From: Cerioporus squamosus | Taxonomy: Eukaryota; Basidiomycota; Agaricomycetes; Polyporales; Polyporaceae | DNA: 64,000 nt | Assembly: GCA_022592435.1 (NCBI GenBank) | Contig: JABYQS010000009.1 | Span: forward strand, 310,001 to 374,000 | Direction: 5' to 3' | In this document: piece after piece, positions 23,466-34,044 of the stretch | Numbering within the stretch: the stretch's first letter is position 1 | How the letters are laid out: the number at the start of each line of letters is the position of its first letter | Program-made: the position numbers and the translations under genes | The notes under the pieces: model-generated | What the model saw: the letters and a program-made list of their open reading frames with translations, nothing else | Database searches by the model: none | Told to the model about the DNA's origin: nothing

Positions 23466-24365
23466 TCAGACCTCTGCGTAGGACCCCGCATCTACCGCCT
23501 CGTACTGCCTGAACTTTTCCATGAACCTACCCCAACGCCCCCCATCCCAGCCCAAAACACCCTTCCACTCCTCGCTCTCCTCCCCGAACGTGAACCGAGT
23601 CCAAGCCAGAACCCCCGCAACCGCAACGTCGGCAAAGACGATCCCCTCCCCCCGAAGAACAGCGTCTCCTCCTCCCCATCTGCGCCCGCCCGCAACCACT
23701 CCGCGACGGCATGAAACCCCTCTCTCGCGCCCTCCCAAATGCCCCTCGCCCTCTCGCTCCCTCTCGGAGCCACCTCCTCCAGCGCCTGGCCAAGCAGCGC
23801 CTCGCGCGTCCTGCGAAAGTACGGCTGGCTGCGCTCGTTGAGCATCGCATACGTCTGCGGCACCAGCATCGCGACGCGGGCGAAGTCGTCCTTCGGCCCA
23901 GGCATGACCTCCGCCGCGAACGCGCGCAGGAACGCGTGCTGCAGCGCCGCCGTCTCCTTCGGGAACAGTGTGTGCGTGCCCGGGTACGTCTTGTCGAGGT
24001 ACCGCGCGATCGCGGCCGTGTCGCTGACGGCCGTCTGCGTGTTCGGGTCGGAGATGAAGGGGCAGGTGTAGAAGGGCGTGCCGTCGGGCTTCGTCGAGGT
24101 TGGGGCCGCGCCGACTCTCTCGCTGACGGTCTCGATGTCGGGGTACTCGACCCATACCGTCTTGTAGGGGATGCCCTTGATGTTGAGGCAGTATCTGCGG
24201 GTCAAATCAGGCAGTGAGGACAGAATGTCACGGTGACACTGACGCGCGTGTACTGCATGGTGCAACGAGAGACGCACCTCGTCTTCAGGCGTTCGGGCTC
24301 CAGGCGTTGTCCTCGGGCTTGGTCGCCCTACGGGGAATGTCGTAGAATTCGATGGGCTCAGGCAT
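23466..24365 (-). pseudogene. Glutathione S-transferase, GSTFuA-like (copy 3), frame-broken
   Basis: ATG 24365 opens MPEPIEFYDIPRRATKPED then AWSPNA, and the next codon is a stop. One G is missing from the Trp codon of the expected WKTR just before the intron (24281-24290). Exon 2 then reads YCLNIKGIPYKTVWVEYPDIET, AVSDTAAIARYLDKTYP and QPYFRRTREALLGQ normally until ETLFFGG. There a G run (23641-23654) shifts the frame, and the rest (IVFADVAVAGVLAWTRF, WDGGRWGRFMEKFRQYEAVDAG) lies in another frame, ending at 23466. The exon has unusually high GC. Two independent breaks suggest a pseudogene, although the second sits in a homopolymer. A TATATAG element at 24408-24415 lies about 45 nt upstream of the start. 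Confidence 0.75.
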
Positions 24366-24950
24366 GTCGAGCGTTGCGTACTGCAGATACTCGACGCGCG
24401 GTTTCCTCTATATATCTCGACGGGCTACTACGATCGTCGCGATGTTCACACGTCCGGGACACCTCCGTGCGTCAAGCTTTAGATTTGATGCTGACCGAGC
24501 TGCTGCTTGGTGAAGTCTAAAGAGCGCTAGCGGGTTTCTTGGGGAAGACCATCAAATGGCCGAAAATTGGATCAGATCAGCTCTGCACACGGATATGCAT
24601 GTGCTCATGTACTCCATCTAGTAGAACTCACGAACATTGTCATAGCGATATTCCCGCACGCAGTGGCAATTGTGGTGCACGTCTCATTACTGCACCTCAT
24701 GCAACCGCTAGCTTACTATGCTCGCCTGTCCTGACGAACCACGAACTTTGTTCAGAGCAGATCAGTCAGTCGCCGCCGGTTTCGCGCGGAACATGGCAGA
24801 AATACCTATTATTGGGCCAAGAGCTACGAACACAACCCAGAGTTGCTCATTACATATATATTCAGCCATGCACGTCGCGTTCGAGTTCCCAAGTCCAACC
24901 AACGTCCACCGCGAGCCCGAAGATATCCACAGTCCGGTGTTCAGTATACG
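24366..24950. other. Intergenic between GST copy 3 and ERG24 copy 2
   Basis: These 585 nt hold the GST copy 3 promoter side and the 3' flank of ERG24 copy 2. No gene is apparent. Confidence 0.5.
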
Positions 24951-26595
24951 TACGGAATGATGCGCCAGGGGACGAGCTTCTTGTACTTCTCCCAGTCCTT
25001 TCCGTATCTGTGCATTGGACGAGCGTTAACATGAGGACAAGAGAGCACGATACCGGGAGGACCCACTTGATCTGGCATGCCTCAGAGTCACGCCTTTCGC
25101 GGTGGATGAGAAGGACTGCAAAGTAGATGACATAGAAGTAGGTGATGGGCGTGTTGAACCCGGTCGGGAGCGACCATGCAAATGCCATGAGGAGATCGCC
25201 CCTGCACAGAGGATGAAAGATGGGTCAGGGATGGGACGCTCAGGACGGGGAAACTTGTAACGCACATGTAGTTCGGGTGGCGGGACCGTCCCCACCAACC
25301 CGAGGTCAGGAGCTTCCTGCCGCTCTCGGTCGTCATGTACTGCAGATCTGAGCGTTTAGAGGTAAGTCACGAGCGTCGACGTACGCGCACAAGCATGTCA
25401 TGACGTACTCTTCGTGTTGCGGCCGTTCCGGAAGTCGTTCTTCTCACCATTGGCGGCGCGGAAGATATAGTACCCGGCGAGGTTGACGAGGACGATGAGC
25501 GCGGTGTAGATTGGGCCGAGCTCGATCTGATTGAAGACCAGGTAGCGCGCCTGTAGCGAGTACACGAAGGGGACCCACGCGAGGTCGCCCACCGCGAGCA
25601 TGAACCCGAAACCGTCGGTGGTGATGTCCATGGTCGTCAAGATCGCCGGCTAAAGAGGGGATTCAGCTGGGGAGGTTCCTCTGTAGATCGAGCCCTACTC
25701 ACCTCGTTGTAGAGAGCGTCGACTACATAGAAGATCTGGAACGCAAGGACAAGCCACATAGAGTCGGTCACGTTGGCGAAGCCACCACGGCGGATTGCCT
25801 GCTCAGAAGCCATCCCAATGTCGATGAGTGCCCACAGGATGAGTCCGGGCCGGAGTTCGTTGAAGGACTTGAGGTCGAACGAGCCGATGGAAGGGTTGAG
25901 CTCACGGCCGATGTAGAACTGCGGCGGCACTGTCAGTTACCCACGTACACGGATGCGACAAAAGAAGCGCACGTACATCGTAGATGGGATTGCCGGAGTT
26001 GCCACCGAGCGCGAGAAGCGCGCCCTGACGGAAAGAGGACAGGTAGCATCCCAGGGCCTGCACGACAGCCATGAGGATGGAGGCGGTGACCAAACCGACC
26101 CAGTGGTCATAGATGAAGGTAAGGGGCTGGGGGCCGTAACGGTAGATGACGCCGGCGACGACACCGAAGGTCAAGAGGGCAGTAGAGAAGGCTATGTGAC
26201 CGTCAGTTCCCACCATTGCCGTGTCGCAACGTACGACACGCACCATTGATCTTGTACTTCTTTGTCACACCGTTGCGCATGGGGACGCCATCCACCCAGT
26301 CCCCAGGCAAAATGACCCAAGCCACGACGATGAACGCGTACCAGGCGAGGTAGGCCAGTGCGGCTTGCGTGTCCCAAAGTCCCTTCCACCAGGATGGGTC
26401 TGACAGTGAGTCGAGGATGAGGGCCGTGTCGATGGGAGGAGGGCAGCCACCGTGGCTCTCGGAGCAGCCAAAGTACAGTGCGTAGGTCATCGCGGGGACG
26501 CCGATGGTGATGGCAAGCGCGCCCGGGGGCCCGAGGAACTCATAGTGGGTCGTGCGCGGATTGAGGTCCGACGCGGCCTTGGAGGAGGAGGACAT
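24951..26595 (-). CDS. ERG24: Delta(14)-sterol reductase (ERG24-like), copy 2
   Basis: This full-length paralogue of the gene at 20104-21756 lies on the opposite strand 3.2 kb away. It starts [20 protein letters not shown] at 26595 and ends WRIIPYVY with stop at 24951-24953. Introns fall at the same places (after KYKIN, IYD, ALYNE, GRNTK and HPNYM). Diagnostic segments are [36 protein letters not shown] and [17 protein letters not shown]. It has a 2-residue insertion (FANVTDSMW against HVTDSMW in copy 1). Both copies look functional, so the organism may have two C-14 reductases with different expression or inhibitor sensitivity, which is inference. It shares a short divergent promoter with the gene at 26805. 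Confidence 0.9.
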
Positions 26596-26804
26596 GGTGG
26601 TGGTCGGGGACAGAGGCGGACGTGAGAGCACGCGCGCGTCACGACGCGTGTCGAGGGCGCGTAGAGCGATATTGAAGTGGGCTCATACGGGCGCGGCCTT
26701 TATTTACGCGGCATCAGCCCCGTCGGGTGGGTCACGCGTGACTGTGTGTGACTGTGGTCGCGGGAGGACGTCGAGGGTGCTGGAGGCCCGAGCTGCATGC
26801 ACTG
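26596..26804. promoter_or_regulatory. Short divergent promoter (ERG24 copy 2 / unknown gene)
   Basis: Only 209 nt separate two start codons pointing away from each other. An AT-rich TTTATTTA stretch near 26699-26706 sits about 105 nt from each start. A shared bidirectional promoter is inferred from the geometry alone. Confidence 0.45.
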
Positions 26805-29133
26805 ATGGGCTTCTTCTCTGGCAGGCGGGCTGAGGACACGACGTCGACTGCGGTCTCCGACGATGCCTCCGTGGTCCGCGTTATCCGCTCCAGATTCGTG
26901 CGTACTCGGCTTGGTTCGCTGCCCGTCGCACGCTGCTTACCCGCGGACAGTACGGCAAGGGCAAGGGCAAGGAGCGCGAGGCAGAGCCCTCGCCCGCCCC
27001 GTCCCCCTACGCGACGCCCTCCCTCGCCGCCTCGTCCGCCTCGTTTGCCACAAGAACGGCGGACAAGCGCTCCCTCGCTGGCTCGATCCGCGCTCCCCGG
27101 ACGAGCACCTCCACTTCCCGAAACTGGGCTGCCTCTTCGCACACGTCCCCCAAGCGCAACGGCAATGCCGCCGACATGGCTGCCTCTCGCACATCCACAG
27201 ACCTCATCACCGTGACTCTCGCCCAACGACTCAACGAACTTGCGACGGCCAACTCGGAGGGTTTGCTCAGGTGAGTCTTCACTCCTTCGTCTATTCCATG
27301 GGCCAGCTGGTGGAGTGGGTCATTTCCCTGCGCAAGCGTGGCATCTGGATGCAGCTGTACGTGCTCCCCCTTCGATTGCGCCGCTGCATGCCCCGTCCCC
27401 CGCCTCGATCACGCCTGCGTGCAGGGTCGCAACGGGGTAGCGCGCGACGGTGTGATGCTTGAGTCTAAGGCCCGTTTATACCGGGCTTGTTGCAGGGCGT
27501 TCCATGGTACTATCCTTTTATGTCCTTTACCATGTCGATGTCTTGCCTGCTGCAGTTGTGCGCAATACCCGGCAGCTTTCCTCTCGCGAGCCAGTAGCCC
27601 AGCTCGTGTCGTGTGAGACTGAACGTCCACAACTTTCAGCCTCTATCTACGTACTTTGTGCTCACGCAACTCCCGCAGTGACGATGAATATCGTCTCCTC
27701 CGCCAAAATCTCTTCGAACGATTTTCCAGCGGCTCTGCTGTCCCCACGGAAGCTCCCCTAGTTCCCATGACCCGGTCAGCACAGAGCTCTGCTGATTCAC
27801 GAAGTGAGTGCCATCGGCTCCTTGATGCCGCAGATCTCATTCATCCTGACTTCGCCAAGATTTCGCCTCTCACGGGCGCCGCTCCTCTTCCAACTTCCAT
27901 ATACAACCCAATACAGCCCGCTCGCCTTCCATTTCCTCCAAGAAGTCATTTTCCTCGACCGTGACCGGCCTCCTCCGACGCGCCACCAGTCGCCGCGTGG
28001 TTTCCATGCCCGTCGAGCCCAATGGCGACACGATGAGCGTGTATTCCATGGTCTCATCACCTGCGGAGCGTGTCACACTACCCAGGAAGCTGTCCAAGCA
28101 GAGCAGCGACCTCTCCCTGCGCACTGAGGCGTCCGACCCGCGACTATCGCAGACGTTCGCACGGCGCACGGTCATCGGAAACCACACCTTTAGCGCAACA
28201 GACCCCGGCACATCATCCCGCCAGCGAACACGTTCTGGAAGCCGCTCTGCACCCCCGTCTTCCTTCCACGGTTCGAAGGGGGTCGAGGCGTCGTATACCC
28301 ACATCAGCATGACCGAGATACCAGGCGACGACACGGTTGAGTCCGTGCAAGACATCCGACACCAGATAGAGCTCGTCGAGGCGGAAGGCCGGCGACTGCT
28401 TGACGCGTTCAACGGGCTCGAACTCTCCACCCTCACCCGACGACGGAAGCCACCAGTTATACCCCCGTTACCCACGCACGGATCTCTCAACGACGCGAAC
28501 TGGCCAGCTGGCTCGTTGCGCGCTGGGAAGGACTTCGACGCCTTGTCCTTCAAGTCCAGCGGGTCAGCGCGGACCGCCCGGTCGCTGAAGCGCACGCCAT
28601 CGGTTGGCACGAAAATGCGCACGGCCACGTCCTCCACCACCCTATCCTCTCAACCCGCGATAATGCGCAAAGCGTCCACATCCTCCGTCTCTTCTCGCGG
28701 ACGTACCGGCCCCGCGCTCCCGGCGCTCGCTGCCCATCTCGGACTCGCGAGCAGCTCCAGCCTCAATCTTGCGCGCAGCACTGGCCATCTCCCGCTCGAG
28801 ACGGTCGAGGAGAGCGAGGGCAGGCCCATGCAGCCCAGTACGTCCCGCAGCGGGAGCACGCGCCGCGAGTCGCGGTGGGCCGAGTCCAGCGTGGGTAGCG
28901 TGGGCAGCCCCATCTCACCTGGGACGCGCTCGGAGGCGGGTTCTACAGGCTCGGGGAGCAGGCGTGGAGGGGCAGGGCAGGTCGACGACGAGGAGCTGAT
29001 GAGCATGGAGGCGGAGCTGGCGGATATTCGGAGGCGCCGTGCGGAGGTGACCGCGCGGTACGAGTCGCGGCTGGAGTACCTTCGTGCACGGCTGAAGGGC
29101 GCAGAGCTGCGCGAGAAGATCCTGCGCAAGTGA
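26805..29133 (+). CDS. Conserved-looking low-complexity protein with C-terminal coiled coil, function unknown
   Basis: Four exons: MGFFSGRRAEDTTSTAV to IRSRF; then YGKGKGKEREAEPSP to LATANSEGLL; then SDDEYRLLRQNLFERFSSG; then from about 27954 a long last exon with TVTGLLRRATSRR. The joins use canonical sites; the intron between exons 2 and 3 is unusually long (about 400 nt). Most of the protein is Ser/Thr/Arg-rich and likely disordered. Two helical, coiled-coil-like segments stand out: DIRHQIELVEAEGRRLLDAF and, at the end, a Glu/Arg-rich heptad run beginning MEAELADIRRRRAEVTARY and ending LREKILRK. I do not recognise a named family. A cytoskeletal or scaffold role would fit but is speculation. 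Confidence 0.65.
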
Positions 29134-29996
29134 TTTAATCCCGTCTTCGGGGAAGCTGTTGACGCGGGGAAGGGAGGTGTGTTTGCGCTATTGTTGTATA
29201 TCCCTCGCTCTGCTGCTGCTGTTGCATATATTCACGCTTGCTCCCCGTATCAGTAGCGGTGCTGTGGCGACTCCTCGCGCACAGATCGCTCGCGAGACCC
29301 AGAAGCTGCCGGAAGGTGCTGTCCACTCGTTACTCGTTCCACGTTTCCCGTCACGATTCCGCCCACGTCTTGACCGAGTACCGAGCACCGGTACTCGGCT
29401 ACGCACTATACCAGCTTACAAGTAACCAGCCTCCAGCACTAGTCGCATGGATAATGGACGACGGGATGTAATCTACCTATTTACCTACTGCGAGCTCGCG
29501 ACCTCTACGATAGACTACGTAGCATACTCTTAATTGTCGCTCGTTTAACAAAGCCGTTCCTTCGCTTGACGCTGGTGCCTTCCTGCCTGGTCTCAAGGAT
29601 GTGCGAAGATCACCGACAGTGAGCCTCAGCTCTGTCACGAACTTTTAGTGGACATCAGGCTGTACGTGTTATTAACCACAGCGGCGAATGTCGAGCGTCC
29701 AACTTGCACGCAGCACAGCCGCTGTACTGGAGACGGGTGCCGTCACGGTTAGTAAGTGGACATGTTAACGTTCTCAAGCAACATGTATTTGCACTATGGC
29801 GACAGAAGGGCGCTGCCGAAAGCGTACGTCGCCAAGTAGTCATGCCATCGCAAGATGAACCAAGGTTGCCCTATCCTTCGTGAGTATGTTCGAACGGCAT
29901 GCCACCGCGCTGCCACCAAGCAAGGGCCATCTCATTTCAGTACCTCACTTCCGCATGTGTGGACGGCTTCAGGACGGCTTGCAAGGACTTGCTAAG
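29134..29996. other. Intergenic region upstream of GST copy 4
   Basis: There is no gene that I can support. A short CTG-rich run lies near 29210-29226. The GST promoter block follows. Confidence 0.45.
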
Positions 29997-30130
29997 CAAA
30001 TGCTTGGCTCCCATTCACATCTAGCAGGAAGGGTTCTTCTAAGGCGGAAGACGCCAGGCATAGGCTTACCAAGTCACTACTACTTCGCGATCGGGTACGG
30101 CCAAGGGGGCCGAAGTCGAATGATACTGCC
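29997..30130 (+). repeat. Upstream block of GST copy 4, shared with GST copy 5
   Basis: This stretch upstream of GST copy 4 resembles 31577-31697 upstream of copy 5. Both have TGCTTGGCT, then a GAAGACGCCA element, then CTTACCAAG, then an ATCGGG-(T/C)ACG run and GGGCCG followed by TCGA. The order and spacing are kept, so it was duplicated with the gene and may hold shared regulatory sites. Confidence 0.55.
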
Positions 30131-30170
30131 TATACTCGTACAGGGCTGTGGGAGCGAACCCATGGAGCGC

Positions 30171-30178
30171 TATATAAA
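30171..30178 (+). promoter_or_regulatory. TATA element of GST copy 4
   Basis: TATATAAA lies 94 nt before the start codon at 30265, a usual position for a fungal TATA box with a short 5' UTR. Confidence 0.55.
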
Positions 30179-30264
30179 GAGATACTGCCAGCGTCGAAGG
30201 TCTAGCAGACAGGACCATTCCCTGGACGTACTCCTGTGAGATCTCTTGCCCTCGTCTTAACACC

Positions 30265-31128
30265 ATGTCAGAACCCATCATCTTCTACGACATTCCGGGA
30301 AACGCAGGAAAGGACAAGGCATGGTCCCCAAATACCTGGAAGACTAGGTACGGTTATCCGCCAGTCACTCTATCACAGACGTAGTGACCAGCGAGGCATT
30401 CCCGAATCCCCAGGTACAACCTGAACATCAAGGGCATCCCGTACAAAACTGTCTGGGTCGAGTACCCAGACATCGCCCCTCTTAGCAAGCAGATCGGCGT
30501 GGGTCCCACGAGCACGACCCCGGACGGCTCGGGCTCACCTCACTATACCCTCCCAGCCATCTACGACCCGAACACCCGTACCGCGGTGGCGGAGTCTCTC
30601 GAAATCGCGCGATACCTCGAGAAGACGTATCCCTCCTCGGGACCGACGCTTCTCCCGAAGGAGACGGACGCGCTGCACATGGCGTTCATCCAAGCGTTCC
30701 GCGACGCGTACTACGCAGACGCGATGCAGCTCTTCCTTCCGGCGAGCTGCGCGCAGCTCAACCCGGGCAGCGAGGCATACTTCCGCCGGACGCGCGAGAA
30801 GTGGTACAAGGCGAAGCTCGAGGACTTCGCCCCTGCGGGGAGTGAAAAGAGGGCGCAGCATTGGAAGGGTGTGGAGAAGGCGCTGCACACCGTCAAGGGG
30901 TGGCTGGAGGCAGACGGAACTGAGAAGGTGAACTTCATGAACGACAGAATTTCGTTCGCGGACATCTTTGTCGCGTCGCACCTGATATGGATGAAGCTGG
31001 TGATTGGGCCGGAAAGTCAGGAGTGGTCGGATGTCATGCAGTGGGATGGCGGATACTGGGCGCGGTTTATGGCCGAGTTCGACAAATGGGAGACTGTGGA
31101 TGCCGGGACTGAGGTTGATATTCGATAG
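30265..31128 (+). CDS. Glutathione S-transferase, GSTFuA-like (copy 4)
   Basis: Exon 1 (30265-30347) encodes MSEPIIFYDIPG through WSPNTWKTR and exon 2 (30414-31128) the rest. It has NLNIKGIPYKTVWVEYPDIA, TLPAIYDPNTRTAVAESLEI, SEAYFRRTREKWYKAKLEDF and WDGGYWARFMAEFDKWETVD, and it ends EVDIR. It is the closest relative of copy 5 in the window; both have ASCAQLN or ATCAQLN and APAGSEKRAQHWKGVE. The frame is intact. It is followed by a dead GNAT copy, repeating the GST-GNAT order seen after copy 5. Role by class: cytosolic glutathione-dependent detoxification or ligand binding. Confidence 0.88.
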
Positions 31129-31357
31129 TCATGGACGCTCCCTCGATAGTATCCGGATGCGTATACAGGAATAGAGCGCGTGTCTTTGCATTTGCAGAAT
31201 TGGAGGAAGGTCGACGCCGGCAAGTGAACTTTTGGAGCCGGCTACTTCGCGGTGCGCCATTGAGGTACTACTGCGCCCTGCATTTACAATCCTATACTCA
31301 GAGGAAACACCTCATATCCTGTCAAAGTCTATGACTGACGAGACAACGCGACTCACC

Positions 31358-31545
31358 ATGACTACCGCATTTCCCTCCTCAATAGTCCGCTTCATACTCT
31401 AATCCGACATCGAGCGAATGGCCACGCTCTTCTTGAACTCCACCGACAGTACTGTCGCCCCATGGTAGGCATTACTTTTCCCCGGACTTCAGTTACACGC
31501 TTGACAAGATCATTTCGAGCCTGCAGGAACGCCTCTGCCCACACT
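31358..31545 (+). pseudogene. Degenerate GNAT acetyltransferase 5' fragment
   Basis: From ACTCACCATG onward this aligns with the first ~190 nt of the intact GNAT gene at 33162. The shared order includes CGACATCGAGC, CACGCTCTTCTT, CTCCACCGAC, CTTGACAAGATC and CTGCAGGAACGCCTCT. In-frame stops and small indels remove any coding ability, and the downstream half is missing. It sits between GST copies 4 and 5 exactly where the intact GNAT gene sits after copy 5. Confidence 0.75.
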
Positions 31546-31576
31546 AACCGCATGCATGGACTTTGCTGACAGTGAG

Positions 31577-31697
31577 TGAATGCTTGGCTGTCGTTCATGT
31601 CAGCATGAAGATTTCTCCCATGAGAGAAGACGCCAAATAGAGACTTACCAAGACATTGCATCGGGCACGCGCAAGTGGGCCGGAATCGAGTCATGAT
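31577..31697 (+). repeat. Upstream block of GST copy 5, shared with GST copy 4
   Basis: This is the counterpart of 29997-30130 (TGCTTGGCT, GAAGACGCCA, CTTACCAAG, ATCGGGCACG and GGGCCGGAATCGA in the same order). It lies about 140 nt before the start of copy 5. Confidence 0.55.
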
Positions 31698-31745
31698 TCA
31701 GCTTCAGGTACCCGATTATTGGAGGGAGCTGTAGAAGGTACTTAG

Positions 31746-31753
31746 CATAAAAG
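31746..31753 (+). promoter_or_regulatory. TATA-like element of GST copy 5
   Basis: CATAAAAG lies about 87 nt upstream of ATG 31833, matching the position of the TATA box of copy 4 but weaker in sequence. Confidence 0.4.
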
Positions 31754-31832
31754 AGGACAGAACGACGAGACTCAGAGCGTCGGAGGACCATCCCCTGACA
31801 TCCTTGTAATCTCGGCTCGTCTCAACGACATC

Positions 31833-32681
31833 ATGCCAGAACCCATCGTGTTATATGACCTCCCGGGGAATGCAGCTGAAAACAAGGCATGGTCTCCGAA
31901 TACCTGGAAAACTAGGTACGTTGTTCCTTGGTCATATTCTCGCAGCCACTGCGGTGGTGACCGACGATGATCCTCTGGCAGGTTCTCTCTGAACGTCAAG
32001 AGCATTCCTTACAAAACCGTCTGGGTGGAGTACCCAGACATCGCAACTCTCAGCAAGCAGATTGGCGTAGGCCCTACGACCACCAACGCCGACGGTTCAC
32101 CTCTCTATACCCTACCCGCCATTTACGACCCGAACTCTCGCACAGCGGTAGCGGACTCCGTCGCGATCGCACGATACCTCGATAGGATGTATCCGTCCTC
32201 GGGACCGATGCTCATCCCGAGGGAGACAGACGCGCTGCATATGGCGTTCATCCATGCGTTCCGTGACGCGTACATGCCAGACGCGGCGCAGCTCGTCCTG
32301 CCCGCGACCTGCGCGCAGCTCAACCCTCGCAGTGAGGCGTACTTCCGCCGGACGCGCGAGGAGTGGTTCAACGCGAAGCTCGAGGACTTCGCCCCCGCCG
32401 GAAGTGAAAAGAGGGCGCAGCACTGGAAGGGTGTCGAGGAAGCACTTCACACCGTGAAGGAGTGGTTGGGAGCAGATGGGACTGAGAAGGTGCATGCCAT
32501 GGGCGACAGAGTGTCGTTCGCGGATGTGGTTGTGGCGTCGTACCTGATCTGGATGAAGCTGATCCTCGGACCGGACAGCAAAGAGTGGATGGATATGATG
32601 GAGTGGGATGGCGGCTACTGGGAGCGGTTCATGGCCGAGTTTGTACAGATGGATGACTGTGGATGTCGGGACCGACGCTGA
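31833..32681 (+). CDS. Glutathione S-transferase, GSTFuA-like (copy 5), altered C-terminus
   Basis: Exon 1 (31833-31915) gives MPEPIVLYDLPG to WSPNTWKTR; exon 2 (31982-32681) gives FSLNVKSIPYKTVWVEYPDI, TLPAIYDPNSRTAVADSVAI and WDGGYWERFMAEF. After MAEF the reading frame differs from copy 4: it reads VQMDDCGCRDRR and stops at 32679-32681. A neighbouring frame would read TVDVGTDAEV and stop at 32686-32688, like the TVDAG ending of the other copies. So a one-base indel near 32650 has replaced the last dozen residues, or it is a sequencing error. The catalytic and helical core is complete, and the enzyme may still work. Confidence 0.85.
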
Positions 32682-33161
32682 GGTTTAATCAGCGTGTGCG
32701 CAATGTAAATAGCACCCTGCAACAATACCGTCAATGGAATACGCAGAAGGCGTGGTCGAGCACCATGTGTAAGTACGGGAGAGAGGAAGGTCTCATCCGG
32801 CGGCTTAACAACTGCGCAATGCGCAACTGAGCTGCGGCGTTCCTGCGATCTTCTATCAGTGTCTCGGAAGCAGAACTGGAGGGCACGCACGTGATGGGAT
32901 ACCTAAGGTGATATTTCCGCAGTTGTAGCTGCGCTCGGAGGAGGTCCCGGTGTACTAGCACCAGCTCTCGCTGCGGTACCGGAAGCAACACGCAAGTACT
33001 TGCCAGTGGGTGATGCCGCCACCGGTGCCGCCTGTATAAAGAGGGATCTCCTTGGTAGAACAGATAACCAGGGTTCAAGTTGTTCTGCAGTTCATACATT
33101 GTGAGCATTCCGCGCACCTTGCGATGAAGTTCCCAGCTGACGGGATATGTAGCGACTCACC
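32682..33161. other. Intergenic between GST copy 5 and GNAT
   Basis: These 480 nt hold no gene. A TATAAA near 33036 lies about 125 nt upstream of the GNAT start and may serve it. Confidence 0.45.
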
Positions 33162-33698
33162 ATGATCACCACATCTCCCGTCGTCCGTCCTGCACTCGAA
33201 ACCGACATCGAGCAGATCGTGACGCTCTTCCTGCACTCCGTCGACACGAGCGTCCCAGGCATCACATTCTCCACCGACCCAGATTACGCCTTCGACAAGA
33301 TCGTCCCGGCTCTGCAGAAACGCCTCTTCCCACCTCGCTCATACCAAACCTACGTCCTCGAGTTGCACACGGGTGAGATCGTCGGGTACGGGAACGTCAA
33401 GCCCAACGGGGGCCCTAACAACGACGAAGACGAACTCGATATGTTCTTTGTCAAAGCCGGACTTGGCGGGCAGGGCTATGGCAGCCAGCTCATGAAGGCG
33501 ATCCAGGCGGACTGGGGCGAGCGCGGATTGTGTGTGCATGTCTTCCAGAGGAACGCGCGCGCAATACGCTTCTACGAGCGGTGGGATTTCCGTACTGTCG
33601 AAGGCGCGGAGGTGGGGCTGGAGCTGTATATGGCGAACGGACCGAAGGAGGAGACAGCGTCCTTGATGCGGTGGTCACCCAACTCGTCGGAGTCGTGA
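33162..33698 (+). CDS. GNAT-family N-acetyltransferase
   Basis: This single-exon gene encodes 178 residues. It begins MITTSPVVRPALETDIEQIV, the usual first strand and helix of a GNAT fold. The acetyl-CoA site (motif A) is LGGQGYGSQLMKAI (Q-x-x-G-x-G type), and the C-terminal motif B has NARAIRFYERWDF. The length is that of a stand-alone domain. The substrate is unknown; fungal relatives acetylate small amines, amino acids or xenobiotics. It follows GST copy 5, and a dead copy follows GST copy 4, so the GST and GNAT were duplicated as one unit. A shared detoxification role is possible but not shown. Confidence 0.85.
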   Translation: MITTSPVVRPALETDIEQIVTLFLHSVDTSVPGITFSTDPDYAFDKIVPALQKRLFPPRSYQTYVLELHTGEIVGYGNVKPNGGPNNDEDELDMFFVKAGLGGQGYGSQLMKAIQADWGERGLCVHVFQRNARAIRFYERWDFRTVEGAEVGLELYMANGPKEETASLMRWSPNSSES

Positions 33699-34044
33699 TC
33701 CGGTTTGCGACGCGTCCGGACGCGTCTCAGACCGCAGTTCGCAGCGGCAGATTGTATGAATGGATTGTAGCTGCAGAGTGCTGCAGGAAAAGAGTGTGAA
33801 CTCGTCTGCAGTCCTATTAGTCGTGTACATGTGGAAAGGGTCATGAAGGGTATACGTGTACATGGGATGCGCGCGCTGTGCACATGATGCATCGTCACAA
33901 GCAATATAGTCTGAATCGGAGATGCATCAGTACTCAACAGTTGCGCGCACTCGTATGTTAAGAAAGACATACCGTAGCAACAAAGCATGTCCGAGAGCAG
34001 TAGCAGAAAGGTCATACAAGGAAGCGCACTGAAAGAGTCTATAC
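33699..34044. other. Convergent 3' region between GNAT and kinesin
   Basis: This is the 3' flank of GNAT and of the kinesin. The kinesin frame stays open into this region, but the sequence stops looking like coding sequence after KENVP. A minus-strand splice from a donor at 34044 to an acceptor near 33940 would give a short tail ending about 33905. Confidence 0.4.

Noticed and set aside
23711..24217. Long plus-strand frame over GST copy 3, and similar antisense frames over Rif1, the kinesin and the exchanger
   Set aside because: They are antisense shadows of high-GC coding exons, arginine-rich and without domains.
33572..34044. Kinesin C-terminus continuing as an open frame to 33572
   Set aside because: The frame would overlap the convergent GNAT coding sequence, and composition changes after KENVP; a splice or stop near 34045-33905 is more likely.
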